This document shows, one piece after another, positions 17,489 through 25,579 of a DNA stretch of 64,000 nucleotides (the first letter of the stretch is position 1; each line of letters begins with the position of its first letter). The DNA comes from Lysobacterales bacterium (GTDB lineage Bacteria; Pseudomonadota; Gammaproteobacteria; Xanthomonadales; BPKI01). A program made the position numbers and the translations under genes. Under the pieces are notes generated by a model that worked only from the letters and a program-made list of their open reading frames with translations, did not search any database and was not told the DNA's origin. The stretch is taken from positions 930,001-994,000 of the forward strand of contig BPKI01000001.1 in the NCBI GenBank assembly GCA_026005055.1. Direction: 5' to 3'.

Positions 17489-18591
17489 GCTTCGCCTCGA
17501 TTCCCGAGCTGCTGGAGGAGATCCGCCAGGGGCGGATGGTCATCCTCCTCGATGACGAGGACCGCGAGAACGAAGGGGACCTGATCATGGCCGCCAGCAA
17601 AGTGCGGCCGGAAGACATCAACTTCATGGCCACCCACGCCCGCGGCCTGATCTGCCTCGCGCTCACCCGCGAGCGCTGCCGGCAGCTCAAGCTGCCTCTG
17701 ATGGTTCAGGACAACGCGAGCCGACTCGGCACCGCCTTCACCCTCTCGATCGAGGCCCGAGAGGGGGTGAGCACGGGCATCTCGGCCTATGACCGGGCGC
17801 ACACCATCCGCACGGCCGTGGCGCCGGATGCCAAACCGGAGGACCTCGTGCAGCCTGGTCACGTCTTTCCGCTCATGGCGCAGCCCGGGGGCGTGCTGGT
17901 CCGTGCCGGACACACGGAGGCCGCGGTGGACTTGACCCGGCTGGCGGGGCTCGAGCCGGCCGGGGTGCTGTGCGAAATCATGGCCGAGGACGGGCGCATG
18001 GCCAGGCGCGAGGAGCTCGAGGCTTTCGCTGCGCGCCACGGGCTCAAGATCGGCACCATCGCAGACCTCATCCGCCACCGACTTGCCAACGAGAAGACGG
18101 TCGAGCGGGTGGCCGACTATCCCGTGATCACCCATCACGGTCCCTTCCGCCTGCTCGCCTACCGCGATCTGATCGCCGGCGAGCTTCATTTCGCGATGCT
18201 GCGCGGCGAACCGCGCCATGACCAGTCCACCCTGGTCCGAGTGCATGTGGTGCAGCCCTTGAGCGACCTGCTGCTCCTGCGCCGTCCCGACCTTCCGGCA
18301 CCGCTCGCTGCGATGATCGAACGCCTCGCGAGGGAGGAGACCGCCGTGCTGGTACTCATCCGGGAGCGAATCGACCCGCACCGGCTCCTCGGTCTGCTCG
18401 CACAGCGCCACGAGCCGGCACCCGCCGGCGGGGAGTGGCGACGGCATGGCATCGGCGCCCAGATCCTGCGCGATCTCGGGGTGGGGCGGATCCGCCTGCT
18501 CGGCCATCCTCGCAGCTTCCCGGCGTTGGCCGGATTCGGGCTGGAAGTGATCGACTACGTGCCGAGCGAGGAGGGGGGGCATGGGGCCTGA
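17485..18591 (+). CDS. ribBA: 3,4-dihydroxy-2-butanone-4-phosphate synthase fused to a degenerate GTP cyclohydrolase II domain (RibBX type)
   Basis: 368 residues. The first 200 form an intact RibB domain: DDEDRENEGDLI (metal-binding acids), STGISAYDRAHTIRTA, GHTEAAVDL and CEIMAEDG. It makes the four-carbon riboflavin precursor from ribulose 5-phosphate. The remaining 165 residues align with GTP cyclohydrolase II but lack the cysteine zinc site: after QSTLVRVH, where the cysteine-rich ECLTGDVFGS..CDCG motif belongs, the sequence reads VVQPLSDLLLLRRP. GTP hydrolysis is therefore unlikely, and a separate ribA gene is predicted elsewhere. Start 17485 gives an ATGA overlap with ribE; ATG 17470 is also in frame. 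ribH follows with an 11-base overlap. Confidence 0.92.
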   Translation: MSFASIPELLEEIRQGRMVILLDDEDRENEGDLIMAASKVRPEDINFMATHARGLICLALTRERCRQLKLPLMVQDNASRLGTAFTLSIEAREGVSTGISAYDRAHTIRTAVAPDAKPEDLVQPGHVFPLMAQPGGVLVRAGHTEAAVDLTRLAGLEPAGVLCEIMAEDGRMARREELEAFAARHGLKIGTIADLIRHRLANEKTVERVADYPVITHHGPFRLLAYRDLIAGELHFAMLRGEPRHDQSTLVRVHVVQPLSDLLLLRRPDLPAPLAAMIERLAREETAVLVLIRERIDPHRLLGLLAQRHEPAPAGGEWRRHGIGAQILRDLGVGRIRLLGHPRSFPALAGFGLEVIDYVPSEEGGHGA

Positions 18592-19054
18592 GCGGCGCGA
18601 GGGCGCTTTGCGCTTGCCCTCGGGAAGGCGCATCGCCTTGGTCGCGGCTCGCTACAACGCCGAGATCGTCGAGGGCCTGCTCGAGGGGGCCTTGGCGGCC
18701 CTGAGGCGTCAGGGTATCGCGGATTCGGCCATGGTCATCGTGCGCGTTCCCGGCGCGTGGGAATTGCCGCTTGCGGTCCGCGCCATGCTCGAGCGCGCCG
18801 AATGCGCCGCGGCGGTGGCATTGGCCTGCGTCCTGCGCGGCGAGACCGAACACTTTCGCCTGGTCGTCGAGCAATCAAGCCACGGCTTGATGCGCGCATC
18901 GCTCGATACCGGCAAGCCGGTGGGCAACGGCATCCTCGCGGTGGAGCGGCGTGAGCAGGCGCTGGTCCGCAGTGCGCCGGGGCCCTCGAACCGGGGTGCC
19001 GAGGCGGCGCTGGCCGCGCTCGAGCTCGCCGATCTCTTGGAGAGGCTCGAATGA
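18581..19054 (+). CDS. ribH: 6,7-dimethyl-8-ribityllumazine synthase
   Basis: 157 residues. It condenses the RibB and RibD products into lumazine, the substrate of RibE. RIALVAARYNAEIVEGLLEGA, VPGAWELPLAVRAM, and the catalytic loop RGETEHF (the conserved histidine) followed by GNGILAVE are all present. One change from the usual sequence is ALACVLRGET where GCVIRGET is common. The gene overlaps ribBA by 11 bases and nusB by 4, so the enzymes for consecutive steps are made from one message. Confidence 0.96.
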   Translation: MGPERREGALRLPSGRRIALVAARYNAEIVEGLLEGALAALRRQGIADSAMVIVRVPGAWELPLAVRAMLERAECAAAVALACVLRGETEHFRLVVEQSSHGLMRASLDTGKPVGNGILAVERREQALVRSAPGPSNRGAEAALAALELADLLERLE

Positions 19055-19512
19055 AGCGCGTTTCCGGCATCGATCCGGCGAGACGAACCCGCGCCCGTCG
19101 GCGTGCGTTGCAGGCGCTCTACGCCATCGAGCTCTCCGGCAATCCGCCGCGTCAGGTGCTCGCAGAATTCGCCGAGGAACGTGACCCCGACAAAGTCGAT
19201 CTCGAGTATTTCGAGGAACTGGTGCTCGGGGTGGCGAGGGAACGCGAGGATCTCGATCGGATCCTGGCGACGGCCCTCGACCGTCCGGTGGAACGGCTCG
19301 ATCCGATCGAGCGGGCGGTGCTGCGAATCGGCGTCTATGAGCTCACTCGCCGCCCCGAGCTGCCTTTCAAGGTGATCATCGACGAAGCGGTGCAGTCGGC
19401 GCGTCAGTTCGGAGCGGACTACGGCTATACCTACGTGAACGGGGTCCTCGACCGTCTGGCGCGCGAGCTTCGGCGGACCGAGACCCTCCCCCCGTCTGCC
19501 GATGGGGACTGA
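19051..19512 (+). CDS. nusB: Transcription antitermination factor NusB
   Basis: 153 residues, all-helical. ARRTRARRRALQALYAIELSG opens the protein with the Arg-rich RNA-binding segment. ERLDPIERAVLRIGVYEL and PFKVIIDEAVQSARQFG are the conserved blocks before the final YVNGVLDRLARE helix. NusB binds boxA RNA with NusE during rRNA transcription. ribH-nusB-thiL linkage is common in gammaproteobacteria. Overlaps ribH by 4 bases and thiL by 11. Confidence 0.96.
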   Translation: MKRVSGIDPARRTRARRRALQALYAIELSGNPPRQVLAEFAEERDPDKVDLEYFEELVLGVAREREDLDRILATALDRPVERLDPIERAVLRIGVYELTRRPELPFKVIIDEAVQSARQFGADYGYTYVNGVLDRLARELRRTETLPPSADGD

Positions 19513-20452
19513 GCGTGAACTCATCGCGCGGATCGCGCGCCGCGTCCGAGGCGGGTCCGGCGTGGTCTTGGGCATCGGCGATGATGCCGCGCTGCTCGAA
19601 GCGCCCGCGGGCTGGCTCGTGGCGACCTGCGATGCGCTCCTCGCGGGCCGTCATTTCGCCCCGGAGGACGACCCCGCCGACGTGGGCTGGAAGGCGCTCG
19701 CGGTGAACCTTTCCGATCTCGCCGCGATGGGGGCGCGCCCCCGCCATGCGCTTCTCGCCCTGAATCTCCCCGAGGCCGATGTGGAATGGCTCGAGCGCTT
19801 TCTCGATGGCTTCCTTGCGATCGCGCACGAGCACGGGGTCGCTTTGGTCGGCGGCAACCTGGCGCGCGGTGATCTTTCCATCACCGTCACCTTGCTCGGG
19901 GAGGTCGCCGCGGGCCGAGCGCTGCGCCGCGACGGAGGACGCGCCGGCGATCGGCTCTGGGTGACGGGTGCGCTCGGCGCCGCGGCGGCCGCGCTCGCCT
20001 CGCTGCGGCGCGGCGAGAGGCCACCGCCGGATTGGCGGGCGAGACTGGATCGGCCGGTGCCGCGGGTGAGCGCCGGGCTTGCCCTCGCGGGGGTGGCCCA
20101 CGCCGCGATCGATCTCTCCGACGGGCTGCTCGCCGATCTCGATCGCCTATGCACCGCGAGCGGAACGGGGGCCGAAATCGACCTATCGGCCTTGCCCTTC
20201 GCGCCCGGGTTGGAGGCGCTCGGGGACGATGATCGGCTCGCATTCGCCCTGGGCGGCGGAGAGGACTACGAGCTGCTCCTCGCCCTGCCACCGGGGCTCG
20301 ATCCGCGGTCCCAACTGGCCGACCAGATTCCGATCACTGCGATTGGGACCCTCACCGCAGAGCCCGGGATCCGGCTTCGCGACCCGCGAGGGGCGCTTCG
20401 CCCCGTCGGCGCCATGGGCTTCGATCACTTCGCGGGCGCTGGGGATGCCTGA
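19502..20452 (+). CDS. thiL: Thiamine-monophosphate kinase
   Basis: 316 residues. It phosphorylates thiamine monophosphate to the active diphosphate coenzyme. The AIR-synthase-type motifs are clear: GIGDDAALLEAP and ATCDALLAGRHF near the N-terminus, AVNLSDLAAMGARP in the ATP-binding region, VGGNLARG, AIDLSDGLLADLDRL and GGGEDYELLLALP. The start ATG overlaps nusB by 11 bases. The C-terminal half overlaps pgpA by 8 bases, so production of the two proteins is probably coupled. Confidence 0.96.
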   Translation: MGTERELIARIARRVRGGSGVVLGIGDDAALLEAPAGWLVATCDALLAGRHFAPEDDPADVGWKALAVNLSDLAAMGARPRHALLALNLPEADVEWLERFLDGFLAIAHEHGVALVGGNLARGDLSITVTLLGEVAAGRALRRDGGRAGDRLWVTGALGAAAAALASLRRGERPPPDWRARLDRPVPRVSAGLALAGVAHAAIDLSDGLLADLDRLCTASGTGAEIDLSALPFAPGLEALGDDDRLAFALGGGEDYELLLALPPGLDPRSQLADQIPITAIGTLTAEPGIRLRDPRGALRPVGAMGFDHFAGAGDA

Positions 20453-20939
20453 GACCGATCCGGCCCGGCGGCTCCTTCGCCATCCCCTCGGGCTGATCGC
20501 GCTCGGCTTCGGCACCGGCTTGTCTCCGCTCGCGCCGGGAACCGCCGCGAGTTTGGCGGCCTGGGCCGCTTGGAGCCTGCTCGTCCCCGCCGAACCGGGC
20601 CTGCGCCTGGCTTCGCTCCTCGGTTTCGGGCTCCTCGCCTGGGCGGCGGTGCGCTTCGCCTTGAGGCGACTGAGCGCTGCCGATCCCCGCGCGGTGGTGG
20701 CCGACGAATGGCTTGGGATGGGCTCGGCCCTCGTCGTCGCGCCTCCGGGCCTGGTGGGCGAAGGCGCCGCCTTCGCGCTTTACCGCCTGCTCGACGTCCT
20801 CAAGCCCTGGCCGATCTCACGCCTCGAGAGGCTTCCCGGAGCGGCAGGCGTGATCGCCGATGATCTGGCCGCGGGGCTGGCCGCGGGGGGCGCGGTCGCC
20901 GTGTTCGCAGCGTGGCTTCATGGGCTTCAGGGCGGCTGA
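20445..20939 (+). CDS. pgpA: Phosphatidylglycerophosphatase A
   Basis: 164 residues, a membrane protein that dephosphorylates phosphatidylglycerol phosphate. The N-terminal segment ALGFGTGLSPLAPGTAASLAA is the family signature, followed by four hydrophobic stretches and the acidic, cytoplasmic VADEWLGMGSAL motif. RLLDVLKPWPISRLERLPGAAGVIADDLAAGL supplies the second conserved acidic patch. It closes the operon and overlaps the convergent UDG-like gene by 13 bases at their 3' ends. Confidence 0.95.
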   Translation: MPETDPARRLLRHPLGLIALGFGTGLSPLAPGTAASLAAWAAWSLLVPAEPGLRLASLLGFGLLAWAAVRFALRRLSAADPRAVVADEWLGMGSALVVAPPGLVGEGAAFALYRLLDVLKPWPISRLERLPGAAGVIADDLAAGLAAGGAVAVFAAWLHGLQGG

Positions 20940-21550
20940 AGCGCCGCCTCCACCGCCTCGCGCAGGGCCGGTAACACCTCGCGCTCGAACCAGGGGTGTC
21001 GCCGCAACCATCCGATATTGCGTGGGCTCGGATGGGGCAGCGGGAAAAACGTGGGAAGGTAATCGCGGAAGGCGCGGACGGTGGCGGTGAGATCGCGTTT
21101 GCGAAGCGGGCCGAGGTGGTAAGCCTGAGCGTGAGCGCCGACGAGCAGGGTGAGCCGCACCGTCTCGAGAAAGGGTTTCAGGCGTGGAAACCAGGTGGGG
21201 GCGCATTCTCGGCGTGGGGGAAGATCGCCGTTTCGGCCCCGGCCCGGGTAGCAGAGTCCGACCGGCACGATGGCGATGCGTCGCTCGTCGTAGAAGCTTT
21301 CCCGATCCATGGCGAGCCAGTCACGCAGCCGGTCGCCGGAGGGGTCGTTCCAGGGAATGCCGGTCGCGTGCACCCGCGTACCGGGAGCCTGGCCGACGAT
21401 CAGAAGCCGGGCGCCGAGGCCGAGGCGGAGCACCGGCTTGGGGCCGAGCGGAAGGGCTGCCGCGCACAGGCGGCAGGCGCGGATCTCGGCGAGCAGCGCG
21501 CGAAGTGCCGCCTCAGTCGGGGAGGAGCTTGCCGGGATTGAGGATGCCAT
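20927..21550 (-). CDS. Uracil-DNA-glycosylase-like protein
   Basis: 207 residues. An N-terminal CRLC pair (about residues 26-29) is followed by LLIVGQAPGTRVHATGIPWNDPSGDRLRDWL, the first glycosylase motif, in which the GQAPG loop and the Asn/Asp pair contact the base. HPSPRNIGWLRRHPWFE near the C-terminus is the second motif. This matches the cytosolic UDG-superfamily group often annotated only as 'uracil-DNA glycosylase family protein'; the four-cysteine cluster of family 4/5 enzymes is incomplete, so an iron-sulfur cluster is not assured. It overlaps the preceding oxidase gene by 38 bases, and no closer start exists. The biological substrate is uncertain. Confidence 0.82.
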   Translation of the reverse strand: MASSIPASSSPTEAALRALLAEIRACRLCAAALPLGPKPVLRLGLGARLLIVGQAPGTRVHATGIPWNDPSGDRLRDWLAMDRESFYDERRIAIVPVGLCYPGRGRNGDLPPRRECAPTWFPRLKPFLETVRLTLLVGAHAQAYHLGPLRKRDLTATVRAFRDYLPTFFPLPHPSPRNIGWLRRHPWFEREVLPALREAVEAALQPP

Positions 21551-22877
21551 CCGGATCGAAAACGCGCTTGAGCTCCCGCCACAGGGTGGCCGTCATCGGA
21601 TCCAGGGCGGCGGCGAGGAAGGGGCGCTTGCTCAGCCCAATGCCATGCTCGCCGGAGAGCGCACCGCCGAGGGCGAGCACCTGCTGCATCAGCGCCTCGG
21701 CGCAGCTTTCCGCGCGCATCCGCTCGTCGCGATCCTCGGCCTCGAACAGGATGTTGACATGGAGATTCCCATCGCCGATGTGGCCGAAGGAGAGGATCGG
21801 AAGCCGCCACTCGGCGGAGAGGGCCTCGAGCCGGTGCGCGAAGCCGACCAGTCGACCGATCGGCAACACCACGTCTTCGTTGATCTTGCCGCTCGCCGCC
21901 TGGCGTAGGGCGGGCGAGAGCTTGCGCCTGGCCTCCCATAGCCGGCCGCAGTCCGCTTCGGCCTGAAGCTCGAGCAGCCCCTCGCCGGTCAGCGCCTGCG
22001 ACAATCGGGCAAGCGCCCGGGGTAGCTCCTCCTCATCGCCATCCGCTTCGACCAAAAGCAAGGCGCCTGGCGGGCCGGTCTCCGCCCCTCCCAAGCGGCG
22101 GGCGAGCGCCAGCGCCTGCGGGTCGAGGTACTCGATCGCCGTGGGCGTGACCGGCTGGCGCAACACCCTGACGACCGCTGCGACGGCGGCGCTCGCGTCG
22201 CCGTAGAGGGCTCGGACCGCGCCACGGGCCGGAGGTAGCGGTCGCAGCGCCAAGGTTGCCTCGGAGATCAGGGCAAGGGTGCCTTCGGAGCCCACCAGCA
22301 GTCCTACCAAGTCGTAACCTGCGGCGCGCTTGCGCACGTGAGCCCCGGTCCGGAAGGACCTTCCGCAGCCGTCCACCGCCGTGAGGGCGAGGGTGTTGAG
22401 GCGGGCTTGGCCGTACTTGAGCGTTCGCGGCCCGCCCGCGTTACAGGCGAGATTGCCGCCGATGGTGGCATAGCCCGCGCTGGTCGGATCGGGCGGCCAG
22501 AAAAGGCCGTGCGCGGCGGCGGCCGCTTGCAGATCGGCATTGAGCACCCCTGGCGCGACCCGGGCGATGCGGTCGGTGGGGTCGATCTCGAGGAGGCCGT
22601 TCATGCGCTCGAAGGACAGCACCAGCCCGCCCTCGCTCGGCACGGCCGCGCCGGTCGTGGCAGTGGCACGCCCGCGGGGGGTGATGGGGATGCGATGTCG
22701 GCGCGCGAGCTGGACGATTTCGGGTAACTCCTCGGCCTGCTCCGCAAAGGCGACGGCCAGCGGCAAGCCGAAGCGGCGCGAGTTGTCGCTTCCGTAGGCG
22801 ATGCGGTCGGGCAGGTCGGTCAGGACTCGGCCCGGCCCGAGCAAGGCCTCGAGCGCTTTCAGGAAAGCCTCATTCAC
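21513..22877 (-). CDS. FAD-linked oxidase, GlcD/D-lactate dehydrogenase type
   Basis: 454 residues from a GTG overlapping dolP by 8 bases. The FAD-binding PCMH domain fills roughly residues 35-215: ITPRGRATATTGAAVP and the loop TIGGNLACNAGGPRTLKYG, followed by GLLVGSEGTLALISEATL. The C-terminal FAD-oxidase domain includes SFGHIGDGNLHVNILF and LSGEHGIGLSKRPFL, whose histidines are catalytic, and ends FDPDGILNPGKLLP. The protein oxidises a 2-hydroxy acid such as D-lactate, glycolate or D-2-hydroxyglutarate; the substrate cannot be chosen from sequence. There is no GlcE or GlcF partner nearby, so it is probably a single-subunit enzyme. Confidence 0.9.
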   Translation of the reverse strand: MNEAFLKALEALLGPGRVLTDLPDRIAYGSDNSRRFGLPLAVAFAEQAEELPEIVQLARRHRIPITPRGRATATTGAAVPSEGGLVLSFERMNGLLEIDPTDRIARVAPGVLNADLQAAAAAHGLFWPPDPTSAGYATIGGNLACNAGGPRTLKYGQARLNTLALTAVDGCGRSFRTGAHVRKRAAGYDLVGLLVGSEGTLALISEATLALRPLPPARGAVRALYGDASAAVAAVVRVLRQPVTPTAIEYLDPQALALARRLGGAETGPPGALLLVEADGDEEELPRALARLSQALTGEGLLELQAEADCGRLWEARRKLSPALRQAASGKINEDVVLPIGRLVGFAHRLEALSAEWRLPILSFGHIGDGNLHVNILFEAEDRDERMRAESCAEALMQQVLALGGALSGEHGIGLSKRPFLAAALDPMTATLWRELKRVFDPDGILNPGKLLPD

Positions 22878-23454
22878 CAGGTGGATCGAGGTATTCGAAG
22901 ATCGTCACTACGCGCTCGACCCCCCGGGTCCAGCGCGCCACCTCGACCACGGCCTCGGCCTCTTCCTGGCTCAGCAGTCCCTGGAGATAGACCACGCCCT
23001 TGGAGGTGGTGACGTTGACCCGGGTGGGGTCGAAGCCGGGCAGGGAGGTGATGTCGAGGAGTCCCGTCTTCACCCGGGCGGTGATCGCGCCGTCGCGAGC
23101 GAGACGCCAGCCATCGGCGGGAGGGGCGACCTCGAGGGCGTTGATCACCTGCCGCACCCCATCGATGCCCGCGACCACGGTCTCGGCATGAGCGGCGAGC
23201 GCCGGGCTCTCGACCTCGCCGTGGAGCAACACGATTCCGTTGTACGAGACGACGCCGATCCGGCGTTGCGTGGGGGCGATCTCGGGGTCGCGGGCGAGAC
23301 GGCGCTGACCGGCGGATTCGATCCGGCCGTCGTCGAAGAACACCCGCGCGCCGCGGCGGTCGTGCACCGAGAGCGCGGTCACGGTCGCCGTGCCCACCAC
23401 CACGGCGGCACAGGCGGAGAGAGCGAGACAGGCGGCGAGCAGGAGGAACCTCAT
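22870..23454 (-). CDS. dolP: Outer-membrane lipoprotein with two BON domains (DolP/YraP)
   Basis: 194 residues. The lipobox is LSAC with Cys15, followed by Ala, so retention in the outer membrane is expected. Two BON domains follow: roughly residues 45-115 (VVSYNGIVLLHGEVES, DGVRQVINALEV) and 118-190 (VNVTTSKGVVYLQGLLSQEEAEAVVEVAR). In E. coli DolP binds anionic phospholipid at the division site and supports outer-membrane integrity. The lpoA-yraN-dolP order is the same as in E. coli, but diaA is absent. Overlaps yraN by 4 bases (ATGA) and the oxidase by 8. Confidence 0.93.
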   Translation of the reverse strand: MRFLLLAACLALSACAAVVVGTATVTALSVHDRRGARVFFDDGRIESAGQRRLARDPEIAPTQRRIGVVSYNGIVLLHGEVESPALAAHAETVVAGIDGVRQVINALEVAPPADGWRLARDGAITARVKTGLLDITSLPGFDPTRVNVTTSKGVVYLQGLLSQEEAEAVVEVARWTRGVERVVTIFEYLDPPGE

Positions 23455-23804
23455 GGGGCATCCTCGATCGCATTGCGGATCCAGTCCCAGCGCGGTCTGT
23501 GCCGATCGCCGCCGCCGGCGAGGAGGTCGAAGCGGATCGGGCGGTGCGCGTGCTCGGGATGCGCTTGCAGGTAGGTCGCGGCGGCCGCGCGCAGGCGGGC
23601 CTGTTTGCGCGCATCGAGCGAGGCGAGCGCCCCGCCGAATCCCTCATGCGCTCGGAAGCGGACCTCGATGAAGACCAGCGTGGTCTCCTCCAGCATCACC
23701 AGGTCGAGTTCGCCGCATCGGTAGCGCACGTTGCGCGCCAGGGTCACCAGCCCCCGATCGGCGAGGAAACGTTCGGCATCGCGTTCGAAGCCATCCCCAT
23801 TCAC
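23451..23804 (-). CDS. yraN: YraN/UPF0102 endonuclease-like protein
   Basis: 117 residues from a GTG at 23804 that overlaps the lpoA stop as GTGA. This start gives the usual family length, whereas longer in-frame starts run 60-150 bases into lpoA. Conserved segments are FERDAERFLADRGLVTLARNVRYRCGELDLVMLE (the D of ELDLV is the putative catalytic acid), LVFIEVRFR, and DARKQARLRAAAATYL. The fold is restriction-endonuclease-like (PD-(D/E)XK). The physiological role is not established. Its stop overlaps dolP. Confidence 0.93.
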   Translation of the reverse strand: MNGDGFERDAERFLADRGLVTLARNVRYRCGELDLVMLEETTLVFIEVRFRAHEGFGGALASLDARKQARLRAAAATYLQAHPEHAHRPIRFDLLAGGGDRHRPRWDWIRNAIEDAP

Positions 23805-25522
23805 GGCCAGGTCGCGGGCGAGCGCAGCAAAGACGGAAGGCTTTTGTCGAAGACGGCGCATTCGAGCCGACGATGCACCCGCCCGTCGGCACCGGCCGAG
23901 AGCAGCCCGCTGCCGCCCTCGAGACCGGTGGGCGGCGCGCCGCTCTTCAGCCAAGCGCGGGCGATCCGTTCGGCGTCCATCCCGAAGAGGAACAGGCGTT
24001 GCTCTGGACCATTCTCCAAAAGACTCGGCAGCTCGGCGCGCGAAGGCGGCGGGCCGCCGAGATCGAGCATCCAGGGTGCGTCGCAGAAGAACAGGCCGTC
24101 GAGATCGCGATCGTCGAGCGAGCGTCTGCCATCGTGGAGCATCGCCGTACCGGCCAAGGGGAGCTCGCCCTCGGTGAACAGCCGGACTTGGGTCGCCACC
24201 AGCCGAGCGAGATGGGGGCGGGCGATCAGCACTAGTGCATCGAGATCGGCACGATGTCGCTCGGACACGTGGATCTTGAAGCCCAGGGCGCGCTGGAGCG
24301 TTTCGGCCCGCCGCTTCGCGAGAGCGGCGTCCAGCGCCACACGGATCGGCTCTCGGTGGTCCGTGGCATGGGGATCGAGAGAGGCCTCAGCTCGCACCCG
24401 TCCGCCGCCATGTCGAAAGGTCTCGGCAAAAGCCATCGCAGCGCGGTCGGCGGCCTCCTCCTGGGCGAAGAGAAGGGCGACGTCGTCCACGCCTCGCGCC
24501 AGCAGCTCGACGCCGAGGAAGCTGCCGTCCTGCTCCGGCGGTAGCGCGAAGCTCAGGTGACCGGAGGGAGGCAAACCCGCATCGTTGAGCGCGAGCACGG
24601 GGACCGGCAGAAACGGCTCGGCCCAGAGCGCCCGCACGGCCTCGCGCGCGAGCGGGCCGACCACCAGCGCCGTGTCGGCAGGGCTGAGGCGGCGCACCGT
24701 GGCGAGTGCCTCGCTCGCCGTGGCCCCGACGGAAACGAGGCGGACCTTGCCTTGCCTGCCTGCCTGGAAGTGGGAGGCGAGGAAGCCGTCGGCGACGAGC
24801 TGGGAGGCCGACGACAAAGGACCGGCATCGTGCACCAGCAGGACGATCGTCTTCGAGGAGGGCTCCACTCGGGGCGCTTCGCCGACCACGAGCCGCAGCG
24901 GATCACCCGGCGGAAGCTCGGCCAAGAGCGCACGCCGTTCATCGAGCGGCATCCGCTCCAGCGCGGCGCGGATCTGCTCGCGCACGATCGCGCCATCCTC
25001 CTCGCGCGTCAGGGGCAGGAGACGCGCGCGCTCGCGCGCGGCCTGCGGCCAGTTTCGTTCGAGCTCGAAGGCGCGTGCACGAAGCTCGTGCAGGCGTGGA
25101 CGCAGGGTCCGTGGAAATTGGGAAGCGGGAGCCGCGAGCAGCATCAGGGCGCGCGCGGCCTCGCCATCGGCCAGAGCGATTTCGGCGAGGAGCAGCTCCA
25201 GCCGCCGCTGCTCGGGATCGGTGAGCGGATCGCCCCGGGCGGCAGAGAGGGCTTCCAAGGCCGAACGCATCGCCTCGAGATCGCCTTCCTCGCGCCAAGC
25301 CTCGGCGGCGCGCAGCCAAAGCCGCTTGGCGCCGGCCCGATCTTGCCGGGCGCGGTCCGCGAAAAGTTCCGCAGCCCGTCGGAAATCGCCTGCGAGGAGC
25401 GACTGTTCGGGATCCTCGGTCGGGGGCGGCGGGGGGCGTGTCGTCTTGGTCTGACAGGCCGCGAGCAGGAGCGCCGCCATGCAGACGAAGACGATGAGAC
25501 GCGGGGCTGAGGCGAGCGGCAT
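23801..25522 (-). CDS. lpoA: Penicillin-binding protein activator LpoA (LppC family)
   Basis: 573 residues from ATG 25522, giving a lipoprotein signal with lipobox LAAC at Cys23. An ATG at 25552 would add ten residues, but a TATGAT -10-like hexamer lies 25 bases before 25522 and overlaps the longer start. Residues 40-230 are helical TPR-like repeats rich in Ala/Arg (LWLRAAEAWREEGDLEAMRSAL), and the remaining part is a periplasmic-binding-like domain (KTIVLLVHDAGPLSSASQLVADGFLASH, ALVVGPLAREAVRALWAEP, VPVLALNDAG, DGLFFCDAPW). LpoA is an outer-membrane lipoprotein that stimulates the transpeptidase PBP1A. It sits divergent from rsmI as in E. coli. Confidence 0.9.
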   Translation of the reverse strand: MPLASAPRLIVFVCMAALLLAACQTKTTRPPPPPTEDPEQSLLAGDFRRAAELFADRARQDRAGAKRLWLRAAEAWREEGDLEAMRSALEALSAARGDPLTDPEQRRLELLLAEIALADGEAARALMLLAAPASQFPRTLRPRLHELRARAFELERNWPQAARERARLLPLTREEDGAIVREQIRAALERMPLDERRALLAELPPGDPLRLVVGEAPRVEPSSKTIVLLVHDAGPLSSASQLVADGFLASHFQAGRQGKVRLVSVGATASEALATVRRLSPADTALVVGPLAREAVRALWAEPFLPVPVLALNDAGLPPSGHLSFALPPEQDGSFLGVELLARGVDDVALLFAQEEAADRAAMAFAETFRHGGGRVRAEASLDPHATDHREPIRVALDAALAKRRAETLQRALGFKIHVSERHRADLDALVLIARPHLARLVATQVRLFTEGELPLAGTAMLHDGRRSLDDRDLDGLFFCDAPWMLDLGGPPPSRAELPSLLENGPEQRLFLFGMDAERIARAWLKSGAPPTGLEGGSGLLSAGADGRVHRRLECAVFDKSLPSLLRSPATWP

Positions 25523-25543
25523 TCGGATGCGGTACTTCGACCC

Positions 25544-25553
25544 TAAGATCATA
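25544..25553. promoter_or_regulatory. Overlapping divergent -10 boxes for rsmI and lpoA
   Basis: On the plus strand TAAGAT (25544-25549) lies 30 bases before rsmI. On the minus strand TATGAT (25553-25548) lies 25 bases before the lpoA ATG. The two hexamers share two bases, so RNA polymerase could serve only one gene at a time. Neither has a clear -35 box. Confidence 0.4.
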
Positions 25554-25579
25554 GCGAAGCCTTGCGAAGACCCCGCACG

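Noticed and set aside
17857..18100. FMN riboswitch controlling the riboflavin genes
   Set aside because: No leader RNA with the conserved RFN stems is seen before glyA, ribD or ribBA, and the genes overlap with no space for one.
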